Shown: positions 55,072 to 63,550, counted from the stretch's first letter. The stretch: 64,000 nucleotides of DNA from Desertimonas flava (GCF_003426815.1 NZ_QKYK01000002.1:1-64000); one strand, 5' to 3'. The notes: generated by a model not told the origin, from the letters alone. A program made the numbers and translations.

Positions 55072-55530
55072 TCAGTCTCGAGCGGGACGACGGTCGAACG
55101 CGGTCGCCAGGCGGGCCAGGGTCAGGGCTGCGAGCAGGAGGCCGAAGTCCCGCAGGGCGACGTCGTAGAAGTCGGCCTGCAACAGCAGGTTGGTGATGAT
55201 GCCGGCCAGCCATGCGGCCACGACGTACCCGCCGATCTTGGGGCGGACGGCGACGATGAGACCGGCGGCGATCTCGATGATCCCGACGACGAGCAGTGCC
55301 TGGTGCGCGTTCCCCGGCACGAGGTCGTCGATCTCCGGTGCCAGGTAGATGCGCCAGTCGACGAACCAGTCGAGGAACTTGTCGATCCCGAACAGGATCG
55401 GGGCGACGGTGAACCCGATGCGCAACAACATGAACGCCTGGAAGGCAGGGTCGCGGAGCTGGACGGCGGAGCCGAAGCGGCGCTCGGCGGTACCGAGGGT
55501 CGTGGTTCGGTCGGTGGTGATGGTGGACAT
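55072..55530 (-). CDS. DoxX-family membrane protein
   Basis: The 152-residue protein has four helices with FMLLRIGFTVAPILFGIDKF, GIIEIAAGLIVAVRPKIGGY and the late ADFYDVALRDFGLL typical of DoxX/DUF-type small quinone-linked proteins. Its role may be thiol or quinone redox balance. ATG 55530 has a GAGGAGG site. It is divergent from a SufR-like regulator that probably controls it. Confidence 0.8.
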   Translation of the reverse strand: MSTITTDRTTTLGTAERRFGSAVQLRDPAFQAFMLLRIGFTVAPILFGIDKFLDWFVDWRIYLAPEIDDLVPGNAHQALLVVGIIEIAAGLIVAVRPKIGGYVVAAWLAGIITNLLLQADFYDVALRDFGLLLAALTLARLATAFDRRPARD

Positions 55531-55615
55531 CGAAACCTCCTCTATAAGTAACTAATTTTGACGGTACAACGCATCGGGTGTTTCGTCAAGAAGATTGTGT
55601 TTTAGGATGTGCGGC

Positions 55616-56326
55616 ATGGAACCGGCAGAGGACCTCGAGCGGCGCATCAGCGGCATCGCCGCTCTCGACCAGCCGCTGCGGCGCCGCGCGTACCGGCTGT
55701 TGTCGGAGCGCGGCGGTTGGGTGACCCGCGACGAGGCCTCCGACGCGCTCGGCGTCCCGCGCTCGGTCGCGGCCTTCCACCTCGACAAGCTGGTGGAGGC
55801 GGGCGTGGTCGACGTCACCTTCGAGCGCACCACCGGGCGCACCGGCCCGGGCGCAGGGCGACCGGCCAAGCTCTATCGGCGAGGGACCAGCGAGGTGTCG
55901 GCGTCGGTGCCCGAACGCCGCTACGACCTCGCCGGCTCGCTGCTCGCCACCGCCATCGCCGGGGCCGAGCGCACGGGCGCCCCGGTCGCCGAGTGCCTCA
56001 GCGCCAGCGCACGCACCGCTGGCCGCGTCATCAGCGAGCAGGCCGTGGAGGCGACGGGCGGTCTCGCGACACGTGAGGCGCGACTGCAGGCGGTGTTCGA
56101 CCTCCTCGTCCGCCACGGCTACGAGCCGATGGTGGGCCAGCGGGGGGAGATCTCGCTGGTGAACTGTCCCTTCCATCGCCTCGCCGAGGAGCACCGCAGC
56201 CTCGTGTGCGGTATGAACCTCGACTTCCTCGCCGGGCTGCTCGAAGGGATCGGACCGGCCGACGGGCTCGACGCCCGACTCGCGCCCGAGTCCGGCTATT
56301 GCTGCGTGCGCATCAAGGCGGCGTGA
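55616..56326 (+). CDS. SufR-like HTH regulator with C-terminal cysteines (second copy)
   Basis: The 236-residue protein has a winged helix (RRRAYRLLSERGGWVTRDEA, LGVPRSVAAFHLDKLVEAGV) and a C-terminal domain with Cys residues in LVNCPFHRL, SLVCGMN and GYCCVRI. The pattern is like that of the regulator at 39454 (both with NCPF/SCPF, then C, then a pair near the end). I infer an Fe-S or thiol sensor of the SufR group. It is divergent from DoxX and two genes from the NuoF-like diaphorase. Confidence 0.78.
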   Translation: MEPAEDLERRISGIAALDQPLRRRAYRLLSERGGWVTRDEASDALGVPRSVAAFHLDKLVEAGVVDVTFERTTGRTGPGAGRPAKLYRRGTSEVSASVPERRYDLAGSLLATAIAGAERTGAPVAECLSASARTAGRVISEQAVEATGGLATREARLQAVFDLLVRHGYEPMVGQRGEISLVNCPFHRLAEEHRSLVCGMNLDFLAGLLEGIGPADGLDARLAPESGYCCVRIKAA

Positions 56327-56395
56327 AACGGCGGCCACCCGGCCGTCGCTCACGCGTTCGGACGCACACGATCGAAGACGCCTCCGAGAGCGTCG

Positions 56396-56611
56396 TCACG
56401 CGAGGCGCGGGTCGACCGCGTCGGGATCGATGCCGTAGCGGTTGATCGCGTCCGCCACTGCGACCGGGTCGAGCCGGCCCGTCCGGGCCAGCGCGTGGAG
56501 GACTGCGACGGTGATGTGGGCCGCGTCGATCTCGAAGTGGCGGCGCAGCGCGCAGCGCGCGGCGCGCTTGTCGGGCAGCGCGCCGATCGTCTCCGGCGTG
56601 GCTGCGCCTGA
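56396..56611 (-). pseudogene. C-terminal coding remnant of unknown gene
   Basis: A minus-strand frame ending at 56396 has coding-like codon use (C/G at third positions) and a globular look: ETIGALPDKRAARCALRRHF, then EIDAAHITVAVLHALARTGR and VADAINRYGIDPDAVDPRLA. There is no start codon; an in-frame stop lies just upstream near 56612. It appears to be the tail of a broken gene. I do not recognise the family. Confidence 0.45.
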
Positions 56612-56755
56612 CGCTCACACCTCTCTGAAGGTTCGCTCGCAACGGTCGGAGGCCCTCTCCGACTTCTCGGCAGGGGCCCGACTCGCCCCAAACCCCCACC
56701 TCACGGGAGACACCTGGAGCGGGCTCGCTCGCCCCGCGGTCGATGCGCCGCTTCG

Positions 56756-56941
56756 TCAATCGCTCGGCGCGCCGCGAGGCCGAAGCCGGAGAAGGGCTGT
56801 CCGCAACCTCGGCCGGCGTCGAGAACGCGGATTGCTCGCCGGCGACGACGGAAGGGCGCTGAAGGCAACGGAGTCCGCGAACGGGACTCGGTCCGTTCGG
56901 CTCGCCGTCAGCGCCGCCGCGAGTAGTCCTTGCTGATCCAT
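56756..56941 (-). pseudogene. Possible gene start with a strong ribosome site, then degraded
   Basis: An ATG at 56941 has an excellent AGGAGGG site and begins MDQQGLLAAALTASRTDRVP, but soon becomes Arg/Pro-rich and stops at 56756. It may be the start of the same broken gene whose tail is at 56396, divergent from the CGNR gene. The region between (56612-56755) has nothing recognisable. Confidence 0.35.
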
Positions 56942-56981
56942 CTGATCCCTCCTGGTGTTTCTAACAAAACGATGATAGCCG

Positions 56982-56998
56982 GAAACACTTGGTGTTTC
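56982..56998. promoter_or_regulatory. GAAACAC-TTG-GTGTTTC operator of the CGNR gene
   Basis: The palindrome has perfect 7-bp arms and ends six bases before the CGNR start codon. A further half-site GGTGTTTC lies at 56954-56961. It probably allows the CGNR protein to control itself and the divergent broken gene. Confidence 0.6.
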
Positions 56999-57003
56999 AA
57001 GCT

Positions 57004-57594
57004 ATGCTCGGTTCGGTGGAATCCGAACGCTGGGGTCGCCTTGTCGGCGGACATCTCGCGCTCGACTTCGTCAACACCGACATCGTCTCCGAGCACGATC
57101 GTTCCGAGGACGTGCTGCGCAGCGCCGACGAGTTCGTGGCCTGGTGCGTGTACGCCGCCGTCCCCGGCGCAGTCTCCACCGTGCCGACTGGGGGCGCTGA
57201 TGACGTACTCGCCGACGCACTGTCGCTCCGCGAGGCGTTGCGGGCGTCGATGCGGGCAATCGCTGCCGGCGAGACACCGAAGGAGCGTGACCTCGCCACG
57301 GTGCAGGCGATGTACGCGAGGGCACTCGGCAGTGCCACGATGTCGATCAGCGGCGGTGTCCTCTCTTGGCGATGGGCGCCCGGGAGTCCGGCCATCCTCG
57401 TCTGGGAGATTGCGGTGCAGTCTGTCGATCTGCTGCGAGGAGGATCCATCGACCGGATCAAGGCCTGCCCCGCATGCGGGTTCGTGTTCATCGACGCCAC
57501 GAAGAATCGCAGCCGACGATGGTGTTCGATGGACGACTGCGGCAAGCAGGAGAAGATCCGCCGGTATGTCACCAAGCGAGCGCAGGCCCGATGA
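57004..57594 (+). CDS. CGNR zinc-finger/ABATE-domain transcriptional regulator
   Basis: The 196-residue protein has an N-terminal ABATE domain (GGHLALDFVNTDIV) and a C-terminal CGNR zinc finger: CPACGFVF, then RRWCSMDDCGKQEKIRRYVT, where the four cysteines bind zinc. The canonical CGNR is CGKQ here. These proteins are thought to be stress-linked DNA-binding regulators. The ATG at 57004 lacks a ribosome site, so it may be leaderless. Confidence 0.88.
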   Translation: MLGSVESERWGRLVGGHLALDFVNTDIVSEHDRSEDVLRSADEFVAWCVYAAVPGAVSTVPTGGADDVLADALSLREALRASMRAIAAGETPKERDLATVQAMYARALGSATMSISGGVLSWRWAPGSPAILVWEIAVQSVDLLRGGSIDRIKACPACGFVFIDATKNRSRRWCSMDDCGKQEKIRRYVTKRAQAR

Positions 57595-57702
57595 CAGGAT
57601 CGGATCGCTGCTCGATCACAGCTTCGACCGCTGGACGTCGTGCGCGCCAGCTCTGCTCGAACGCTGAACGTGGGCGGCTCAGTACAGCGCGACTGTCCCG
57701 CT

Positions 57703-57813
57703 GTGACGGTGGCTACCCGTTGCCTGGTCTGCTTCCCGAGTGCCGCCGAGCTCGTCATGGGCCGCACCCCGACCGACCCGCCGTGGGACCATGACCTGCA
57801 CACCGATTGCTGA
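57703..57813 (+). other. Short Cys-containing open frame, possible remnant
   Basis: A GTG-started 36-codon frame reads VATRCLVCFPSAAELVMGRT and ends DPPWDHDLHTDC. Its CxxC and terminal Cys and its place just before an arsenite methyltransferase remnant suggest the tail of an ars gene such as a Cys-bearing ArsR. No ribosome site was seen. Weak evidence. Confidence 0.3.
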
Positions 57814-57825
57814 GCGGAGCACACG

Positions 57826-57954
57826 ATGAGCACGACACCCGAACGCATCTACCTCGAGGTGCGCGACCACTACGCCGACGCGGCACGCACCGCACGGTCC
57901 CTGGCCGCGATCGATATGGTCAGGGCCAGCGCGCCTTCCAGATGCTCTGGGTGA
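57826..57954 (+). pseudogene. N-terminal fragment resembling arsenite methyltransferase ArsM
   Basis: After a GGAGCACACG leader the ATG at 57826 starts TPERIYLEVRDHYADAARTA, very like the beginning of ArsM proteins. After ~25 residues the match ends and the frame stops at 57954. The S-adenosylmethionine domain and all As(III)-binding cysteines are gone. Confidence 0.5.
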
Positions 57955-57974
57955 GGTGCGCGTTCGGTCGATGC

Positions 57975-58057
57975 CTACGCCGGCTTGATGGCCTTGACGA
58001 TGGCGCTGTGAACGCCGTCGCCGACCTCGTTGGTGGTCAGCGCGACGAGCGGCACGA
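57975..58057 (-). pseudogene. C-terminal remnant of unknown gene
   Basis: A minus-strand frame ending at 57975 reads TVIVPLVALTTNEVGDGVHS and IVKAIKPA before its stop. It has the look of a true protein end but no start, and directly abuts the end of the MFS gene. It may belong to the same collapsed ars locus as the ArsM-like fragment. Confidence 0.4.
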
Positions 58058-59290
58058 TCACCGTTTGCCGACCGGCCGAGAATGTTCCGTCGTGCCGACG
58101 GATCGTCCGAGGGCGACGTAACGCTCGCCGGCGACAGCGAAGGCGGTCAGGCAACCGACCCACGCGGCGGGCCAGCCGAGCCCCGTGGCCGCCACGCCGA
58201 GGGCGAGCGGTGCCGCCGCACGTGCGACGGTGGAGGCGCGTTGGAGGCGAGCGTTGGTGGCGGCGAACGGGGCGGCACCGACGAGTTCCACCACGATCAG
58301 AGGCCGCAGCACCGTCGTTGCCCCGGACGCCGCCCCCACGACGAACATGGTCGCCACCAACATCCCCGTGCCGGTGACGGCGAGCGGTAGTGCGAGGCCG
58401 ACGAGCTGGGCCACCGTGCACATGGTGGCGAGAGTGGTCAACGACCGTCGTCCGATCGGACCAAGGAGCAGGAGACGGCCGGCGACCTTGCCGAGGCCCA
58501 TCACACCCAGCGCGGCCGACGCGACGCCGATCTCGACGCCCCGGTCGACGAGCATCGAGATCAGGTAGGCGGTGGTGGCGATCATGGCGGCCTGCTCGAA
58601 CAGCACTGCGCTGCGCATCAGTCTGAGTGGCTTGTCGACGGGTGGCGCCGGGACGTGTGCGACCTGAGTCTCGGTTCGGTGGGCGTGGGCCGACGGGAGC
58701 ACGACTGCGTGCAGCACAGCGGTCACAACGCCGCCGCCGACGCCGAGCACGGCAAGCGCGTGACGCCAGCCGAGCGCGGCGACGAGCCAGCCGGCGAGGG
58801 GAGCGAACACAGTGCTGGCGAGTCCGCCGGCAACGGTGACGACGGCGAGTGTGCGGTGACGTCGAGCGGGGTCGAGGGCGACGAGCACGGCCATCGCCGG
58901 CTCGTAGAGCGTGGCGGCCATCGCTCCACCGATCACGATCCACGCCAGGTACAGCACCACTGGGTTCGGTGCTGTGGCGAACGTGAGCACCCCGAGCATG
59001 CCGACGATCGAACCGGTGGTGAGGACCAGCCGCGGGTCGAAACGGGCGAGCGCGCGTGCGATCGGTGGCGCCCCCACACCGGCGATCAGCAGGCCGAGCG
59101 CGAACGCACCGGAGACGACACCGTCGGACCATCCGGTGTCGTCAGTGATCGCGGGTGCGGCGACGGCGAATCCGTAGAAGAGCACACCCCACGACACGAG
59201 CTGCGAGATCGCCAGCGTGAGGGTCGCCCGGCGCAGCGCCGACGATCCCCACCCGATGGTGCTGTCAGTTGCAGCAGGCGCCGGCCGCAT
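58058..59290 (-). CDS. MFS transporter in the arsenic-type cluster
   Basis: The 410-residue protein has 12 helices; MFS motif A appears as ALARFDPRLVL and GKVAGRLLLLGPIGRR. Its start overlaps the stop of the upstream flavoprotein gene by 26 bp, so the two are translationally coupled. MFS exporters of this kind often occur with ars genes and may export an organic or oxidised arsenical. The substrate is inferred only from context. Confidence 0.8.
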   Translation of the reverse strand: MRPAPAATDSTIGWGSSALRRATLTLAISQLVSWGVLFYGFAVAAPAITDDTGWSDGVVSGAFALGLLIAGVGAPPIARALARFDPRLVLTTGSIVGMLGVLTFATAPNPVVLYLAWIVIGGAMAATLYEPAMAVLVALDPARRHRTLAVVTVAGGLASTVFAPLAGWLVAALGWRHALAVLGVGGGVVTAVLHAVVLPSAHAHRTETQVAHVPAPPVDKPLRLMRSAVLFEQAAMIATTAYLISMLVDRGVEIGVASAALGVMGLGKVAGRLLLLGPIGRRSLTTLATMCTVAQLVGLALPLAVTGTGMLVATMFVVGAASGATTVLRPLIVVELVGAAPFAATNARLQRASTVARAAAPLALGVAATGLGWPAAWVGCLTAFAVAGERYVALGRSVGTTEHSRPVGKR

Positions 59291-60584
59291 CCGGGACCGT
59301 GATCAAGGAGCGCTCGACGGTGGTCGCACCCGGTGGCGTGCGATCGAGTGAGCAGACACCGGTCTCGGGCAGGATCAGCTGCACGTCATCGGCGGCGGCG
59401 CGGTCGCCGGCGAGTTCGGCGACGACGGATCGGACTTGCTCGTAGCCGGTGGCGAGCAGGAACGTCGGTGCCCGCCCGTAGCTCTTGGCGCCGACGATGA
59501 ACAGGCCGGGTTCTGGATGGGCAAGCTCGGCTGCGCCATGTGGCGGGACCGACCCGCAGGAGTGCACGTTGGGGTCGATCATCGGTGCCAGAGCGCGGGC
59601 GCTCTGCAGCACCGGGTCGACGTCGACACGCAACTCCGACAACATCTCCAGGTCCGGGCGGAACCCGGTGGCGTTGACGATCCTGTCGAACGGCCCGGCC
59701 TCGCGGCCGTCGACGGCGACGAGGGTCGCCCCATCGGGGCCGTGTGTGATGCGATCGGTCCGGAACCCGGTGACGAGTTGCACGACGCCATTGTCGACGA
59801 CGTGTTGGGCGTCCGCGCCCAACCTGCCGCGTTCGGGCAGCTGATCGTTCGCCTTGCCGCCGAACATCTGCCCCGGGTCGGACCGGCGAACGATCCACGT
59901 GACCTCGGTCCCGAGAGCGCGGTCGGCCAGCGCGGCGAGGTCACGTACCGCGTTCTGGGCGGAATGACCGGAGCCGACGACCGCGACGCGACGCTTCGCG
60001 TAGCGACGCCGATCACGGCCGAGCACATCGGGGATGCCGGCCTCGATCAGGTCTCCGGCGTGACGCTCTCCGATCGCCGGCCGGCCATCCGCGCCGACAG
60101 GATTCGGCGTCAACCACGTGCCGGTGGCGTCGATCACGGCTCGGGCGAGGGTCCGTTCGGGCCCGAACGGGCCCTCGGTCGTGACCGAGAACGGTGTCTC
60201 GCTGCGCTCTGAGTTGGTGACCTTGTCGGTGCCGACACGAGTGATGCCGGTGACCAGACGGTTGGTCCGCAGGGCACCACCGATTGCTGGCAGCAGTGCC
60301 AGGGGCACGAGGTAGTGCTCGATCAACTCGCCGCCGCTGGGGTGCTCATCGTCGTCCGGCGCAGACCAGCCGTCGGCCTCGAGCAGGCGCCGGGCGGCGG
60401 GGTCGATGTTGTAGCTCCATGGCGAGAACAGCTGCACGTGCGCCCACTCGCGAATGCTGGTGGCGACGTCGTCGCCGACTTCGAACACCACGAACGGGAT
60501 GCCGCGTTCGTGGAGGTGGGCGGCGGCGGCGAGGCCGACCGGTCCGGCTCCGATCACCGCAACGGGAAGGCTGGTGGGATTCAT
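59265..60584 (-). CDS. FAD/NADPH monooxygenase-like flavoprotein with Cys-rich tail (ArsO-like)
   Basis: The 439-residue flavoprotein has FAD motif AVIGAGPVGLAAAAHLHERG, NADPH motif VAVVGSGHSAQNAVRDL and the late GLFIVGAKSYGRAPTFLLAT. The C-terminal tail adds VCSLDRTPPG and ends AGACCN, cysteines that could bind As(III) or another thiophilic metalloid. Such flavoproteins are frequent in actinobacterial ars operons. ATG 60584 has an AGGAGACG site. It forms an operon with the MFS gene and is divergent from the sigma factor. Confidence 0.8.
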   Translation of the reverse strand: MNPTSLPVAVIGAGPVGLAAAAHLHERGIPFVVFEVGDDVATSIREWAHVQLFSPWSYNIDPAARRLLEADGWSAPDDDEHPSGGELIEHYLVPLALLPAIGGALRTNRLVTGITRVGTDKVTNSERSETPFSVTTEGPFGPERTLARAVIDATGTWLTPNPVGADGRPAIGERHAGDLIEAGIPDVLGRDRRRYAKRRVAVVGSGHSAQNAVRDLAALADRALGTEVTWIVRRSDPGQMFGGKANDQLPERGRLGADAQHVVDNGVVQLVTGFRTDRITHGPDGATLVAVDGREAGPFDRIVNATGFRPDLEMLSELRVDVDPVLQSARALAPMIDPNVHSCGSVPPHGAAELAHPEPGLFIVGAKSYGRAPTFLLATGYEQVRSVVAELAGDRAAADDVQLILPETGVCSLDRTPPGATTVERSLITVPDAAGACCN

Positions 60585-60587
60585 GAA

Positions 60588-60630
60588 TGCGTCTCCTTGA
60601 AGGGGTTCGATTGGTGTCAGTTGAGACGCA
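60588..60630. promoter_or_regulatory. Inverted repeat between the flavoprotein and sigma genes
   Basis: TGCGTCTC (60588-60595) and GAGACGCA (60623-60630) are exact complements 27 bp apart in the divergent promoter. The first arm overlaps the ribosome site of the flavoprotein gene. It could be an operator or a leader stem. Confidence 0.35.
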
Positions 60631-60699
60631 CCGTGCGCGGGTGGGATGCTTTTCGGGAAACGTTGCGTCCGTCGCTGGTCGGCGAGCGTCTGCAGGACC

Positions 60700-61320
60700 A
60701 TGGAGATGACGATGACGCGGGACCGGACCAGTGACCGAGCAACCGATCTGACCACGCTCTGGGCCGAGGTCGGTGCGTCGATCGAACGCTTCGTGCGCCG
60801 CCGGATCAACGATCCGCACCAGGCCGACGACGTCGTCGCGGACGTGATGTTGCGGATCCACCAGCACCTCGGGGCCCTCGACGACCGGGAGCGGGTCACG
60901 GCATGGGTGTTCCGGATCACCCGCAACGCGATCACCGATCACTACCGTCGCACCGGTCGTCGCCGCGAAGTGCTCACCGCGGACATCGAACCCGACGCCG
61001 ACCCGAGCGCCGATGCGTGGCTCGACGACCAAGACGCGACCCTCTCCCAACTCGCCGCCTGCATCCGACCACTCGTGCACGCGCTCCCCGCCGACTACAG
61101 GCGTGCCCTCGAACTGACCGACTTCGAAGGTCACACGCAACTCGACGCGGCCCAGATCGAAGGCATCTCGCTGTCGGGGATGAAGTCGCGCGTGCAGCGT
61201 GGCCGTCGCCAGTTCGCCACGCTCGTCAAGCAATGCTGCGACGTCACCACTGACAGCCGCGGCGAACTGGTCGACTTCAACATGCGTGCCGACGGCTGCG
61301 GCTGCCCGCCCGCCACCTGA
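60700..61320 (+). CDS. ECF sigma factor with C-terminal Cys motif (SigZ-like)
   Basis: The 206-residue sigma factor has region 2 (SIERFVRRRINDPHQADDVV, ITRNAITDHYRRTGRRREVL) and region 4 (HALPADYRRALELTDFEGHT, then LSGMKSRVQRGRR). After region 4 a tail KQCCDVTTDSRGELVDFNMR ends DGCGCPPAT, with four Cys. This matches the SigZ-type architecture. The cysteines, in an arsenic-type island, may sense As(III) directly without an anti-sigma. Several ATGs (60700, 60706, 60712) compete for the start. Confidence 0.85.
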   Translation: MEMTMTRDRTSDRATDLTTLWAEVGASIERFVRRRINDPHQADDVVADVMLRIHQHLGALDDRERVTAWVFRITRNAITDHYRRTGRRREVLTADIEPDADPSADAWLDDQDATLSQLAACIRPLVHALPADYRRALELTDFEGHTQLDAAQIEGISLSGMKSRVQRGRRQFATLVKQCCDVTTDSRGELVDFNMRADGCGCPPAT

Positions 61321-61346
61321 GATCGCTCCTCGGTCCGGTCCCGTGA

Positions 61347-63107
61347 TCAGCGACCACGCTGCCAGGGCAGCAGCCACACCCGGGCGGCCGACTGCTTGAT
61401 TCGCCCGAGCATCGTCCGCTCCAGAAGCGCTCGTGCTTGGAGCACCGGGTCGGACGTGCCCGAGCCGACGAGCGTGGCGTTGACGACCCAGCCGAACGGC
61501 TCGATCCCCGCGCGCCGCAGATCGTCCTGCAGCTCGGTCGCCTCGGCGACCGGCGTCGTCTCGGCGAGCGTGACGATGAGCACTCTGCTGTACGCAGGGT
61601 CCTGGAGGCGCATCAGCGGGGTGACAGTGTTCGCGAGCTGCGTCCCGGCACCCTCCATCACCTGACGGTGGAACGCACCGGTGACGTCGAGCAGCAGCAG
61701 GGTGTGACCGGTGGGTGCGGTGTCGATCACCACGAACTCACGGCGAGCCCGGTTGAGCAGCTGACGGAAGGCCTGGAACACCGCGACTTCCTGCGAGCAC
61801 GGTGACCGCAGGTCCTCCGCGAGCAGATCGAGGCGCGGCTGGTCGAGACCCCTCCGCACCGCCGCTTGCAGGCGGCCGTCGATATAGGTGCGGGTGGCCG
61901 CGTCGGGGTCGATCGCGCTCGTGGTCAACCCGGGCACCTCGGCGAGCGCGGCGTGCCCGGCCGGGTCGGTGGTCGACAGGTGAACCGGATGCCCGCGTCG
62001 CGCCAGGCCGACCGCGACGAGGTTGGCCACGGTGGTCTTGCCGACCCCACCTTTCCCGGTCACGAGCACCACGCCGTGCCCAGCTCGTTCGAGCTCGTCG
62101 ACCAGTTCGTCGATCGAGGAGACGGGTTCGAGCGCACGCTCTGGACTCGGGGGCGAGGCTGGAATCGGCGACGATGTGCCGGCCCGAACCACCCGTCGAA
62201 GGGCGTCGGCACCGACCAGGTCGAACGCCAGGAGCGGAGCCAGCGTCGCCTCCATCTGGTCGAGCGGCGCTGGAAGCGCAGCGAGCGCCCGACGTTGCGC
62301 GGAGGCGTAGGCCTCGGCGACCGGATCGCCGGCCATCGGCTCGACGAGGACACCGTTGATCACGAGCGTCTGGTTGCCGATGCCGAGTTCTTCCAGCTCA
62401 CGCGCCGCTGTCGCGGCGACGGCCAACGCTCCCTGATCGGGTCGCGACACCAGCACGACGGTCGTCCGGGTGCCGTCACGCAACGCCTCGACCGCAGCCG
62501 CATAGGTCGGCCGGTCGTCCTGCAGGCCGGCCAACGGGCCGAGGCAGCTCGTCGCATCGGGGTTCGCCCCGAGGTAGTCCGACCATGCCGCAGGCAGGCT
62601 CAGTAGGCGCAGCGTGTGGCCGGTCGGCGCCGTGTCGAACAGCACGTGGTCATAGGCGCCGATCGAGTCGGGTCGCGCGAGCAGGCGGGCGAACGTGTCG
62701 AACGCGGCCACCTCGACCGTGCACGCACCCGCCAGCTTCTCCTCCAGTGACGCCACCTCAGCTTCCGGCAGAACGCCCCGGTACGGGTCGATCACCCGCG
62801 CCCGGTAGCTGTCGGCGGCTTCGTGCGGGTCGAGGTCCATCACGTCGAGGCCGGCAACACCGGGCACCGGTGCCGGCACCTGGCCGGTCGCCATCTGGAA
62901 GACATCGGCGAGGTTCGAGGCGGGATCGGTCGACACGAGCAGCACCCGACGACCGGCATCAGCCAGAGCGACCGCCGTGGCCGATGCGACCGTGGTCTTC
63001 CCGACGCCCCCCTTGCCCGTGAACAAGACCAGGTGGGTCGGCACGGCGGTCCAGTCGACACGGCCGATCGTCTCCACATCTCGCTCATCGACCGGCACTA
63101 CGTCCAC
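61347..63107 (-). CDS. arsA: Arsenical pump-driving ATPase ArsA
   Basis: The 586-residue protein has two homologous halves, each with a deviant Walker A (FTGKGGVGKTTVASATAVAL and VTGKGGVGKTTVANLVAVGL) and the DTAPTGHTLRLL/DTAPTGHTLLLL signature. The three As(III)/Sb(III)-binding cysteines of E. coli ArsA are all represented: LAGACTVEV, ATSCLGPL and RSPCSQEV. It couples ATP to an ArsB/Acr3-type channel in the membrane. No arsB, acr3 or arsD is seen in the window. The start is a GTG at 63107 without a strong ribosome site; convergent with the sigma gene. Confidence 0.93.
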   Translation of the reverse strand: MDVVPVDERDVETIGRVDWTAVPTHLVLFTGKGGVGKTTVASATAVALADAGRRVLLVSTDPASNLADVFQMATGQVPAPVPGVAGLDVMDLDPHEAADSYRARVIDPYRGVLPEAEVASLEEKLAGACTVEVAAFDTFARLLARPDSIGAYDHVLFDTAPTGHTLRLLSLPAAWSDYLGANPDATSCLGPLAGLQDDRPTYAAAVEALRDGTRTTVVLVSRPDQGALAVAATAARELEELGIGNQTLVINGVLVEPMAGDPVAEAYASAQRRALAALPAPLDQMEATLAPLLAFDLVGADALRRVVRAGTSSPIPASPPSPERALEPVSSIDELVDELERAGHGVVLVTGKGGVGKTTVANLVAVGLARRGHPVHLSTTDPAGHAALAEVPGLTTSAIDPDAATRTYIDGRLQAAVRRGLDQPRLDLLAEDLRSPCSQEVAVFQAFRQLLNRARREFVVIDTAPTGHTLLLLDVTGAFHRQVMEGAGTQLANTVTPLMRLQDPAYSRVLIVTLAETTPVAEATELQDDLRRAGIEPFGWVVNATLVGSGTSDPVLQARALLERTMLGRIKQSAARVWLLPWQRGR

Positions 63108-63499
63108 GTTCCAAGCATGCTCGCCGAGCAGCCCGGGGCACAGAGTCGATCGTCACCTCCCTTGCGTCGTGGGTGGATGGCGCAATGCCGAGTCGGCTGG
63201 TTCGACCGGACTACGACGGGGGAGGCCGCGGTGACACTCATCGGTGGCTGCTGCCAACAAGCACCGAAGCACTCTGACCCGACTCACCGCTCGCAGCCTG
63301 CCCGTCACGCGCCCCGGCGGCTTCGGCGCTCCGCAGGAGGCCGCACCGTCGGGCGGGGTACGCGGCGTCGATTGTCGGTGTCGTCTGCTGTGGCCGCGGG
63401 ATGCAAGGCGCCAAGGCGGTGGAGTTCGGCAATGGTCGACGCAAGGCGGTGACGCTCTCGGCGTCCCCGGGTGCTCGTGATCGGCCACCCGACACGTGT
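63108..63499. other. Intergenic region between arsA and the DUF305 gene
   Basis: About 390 bases with no recognisable gene on either strand. Open frames are low-complexity Arg/Ser-rich. Promoters of both divergent genes must lie here. Confidence 0.4.
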
Positions 63500-63523
63500 A
63501 TCCGTACGGAGATACGGATACCA
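63500..63523. promoter_or_regulatory. Operator palindrome upstream of the DUF305 gene
   Basis: GTATCCGTA-CGGAGA-TACGGATAC has perfect 9-bp arms and is followed by a further half-site (AATACGG at 63527-63533). It lies 28 bp before the DUF305 start, over the expected promoter. The likely reader is a metal- or stress-responsive repressor not encoded in the window. Confidence 0.7.
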
Positions 63524-63550
63524 ATACGGGGCACGTCAGGAGGACTTCGC

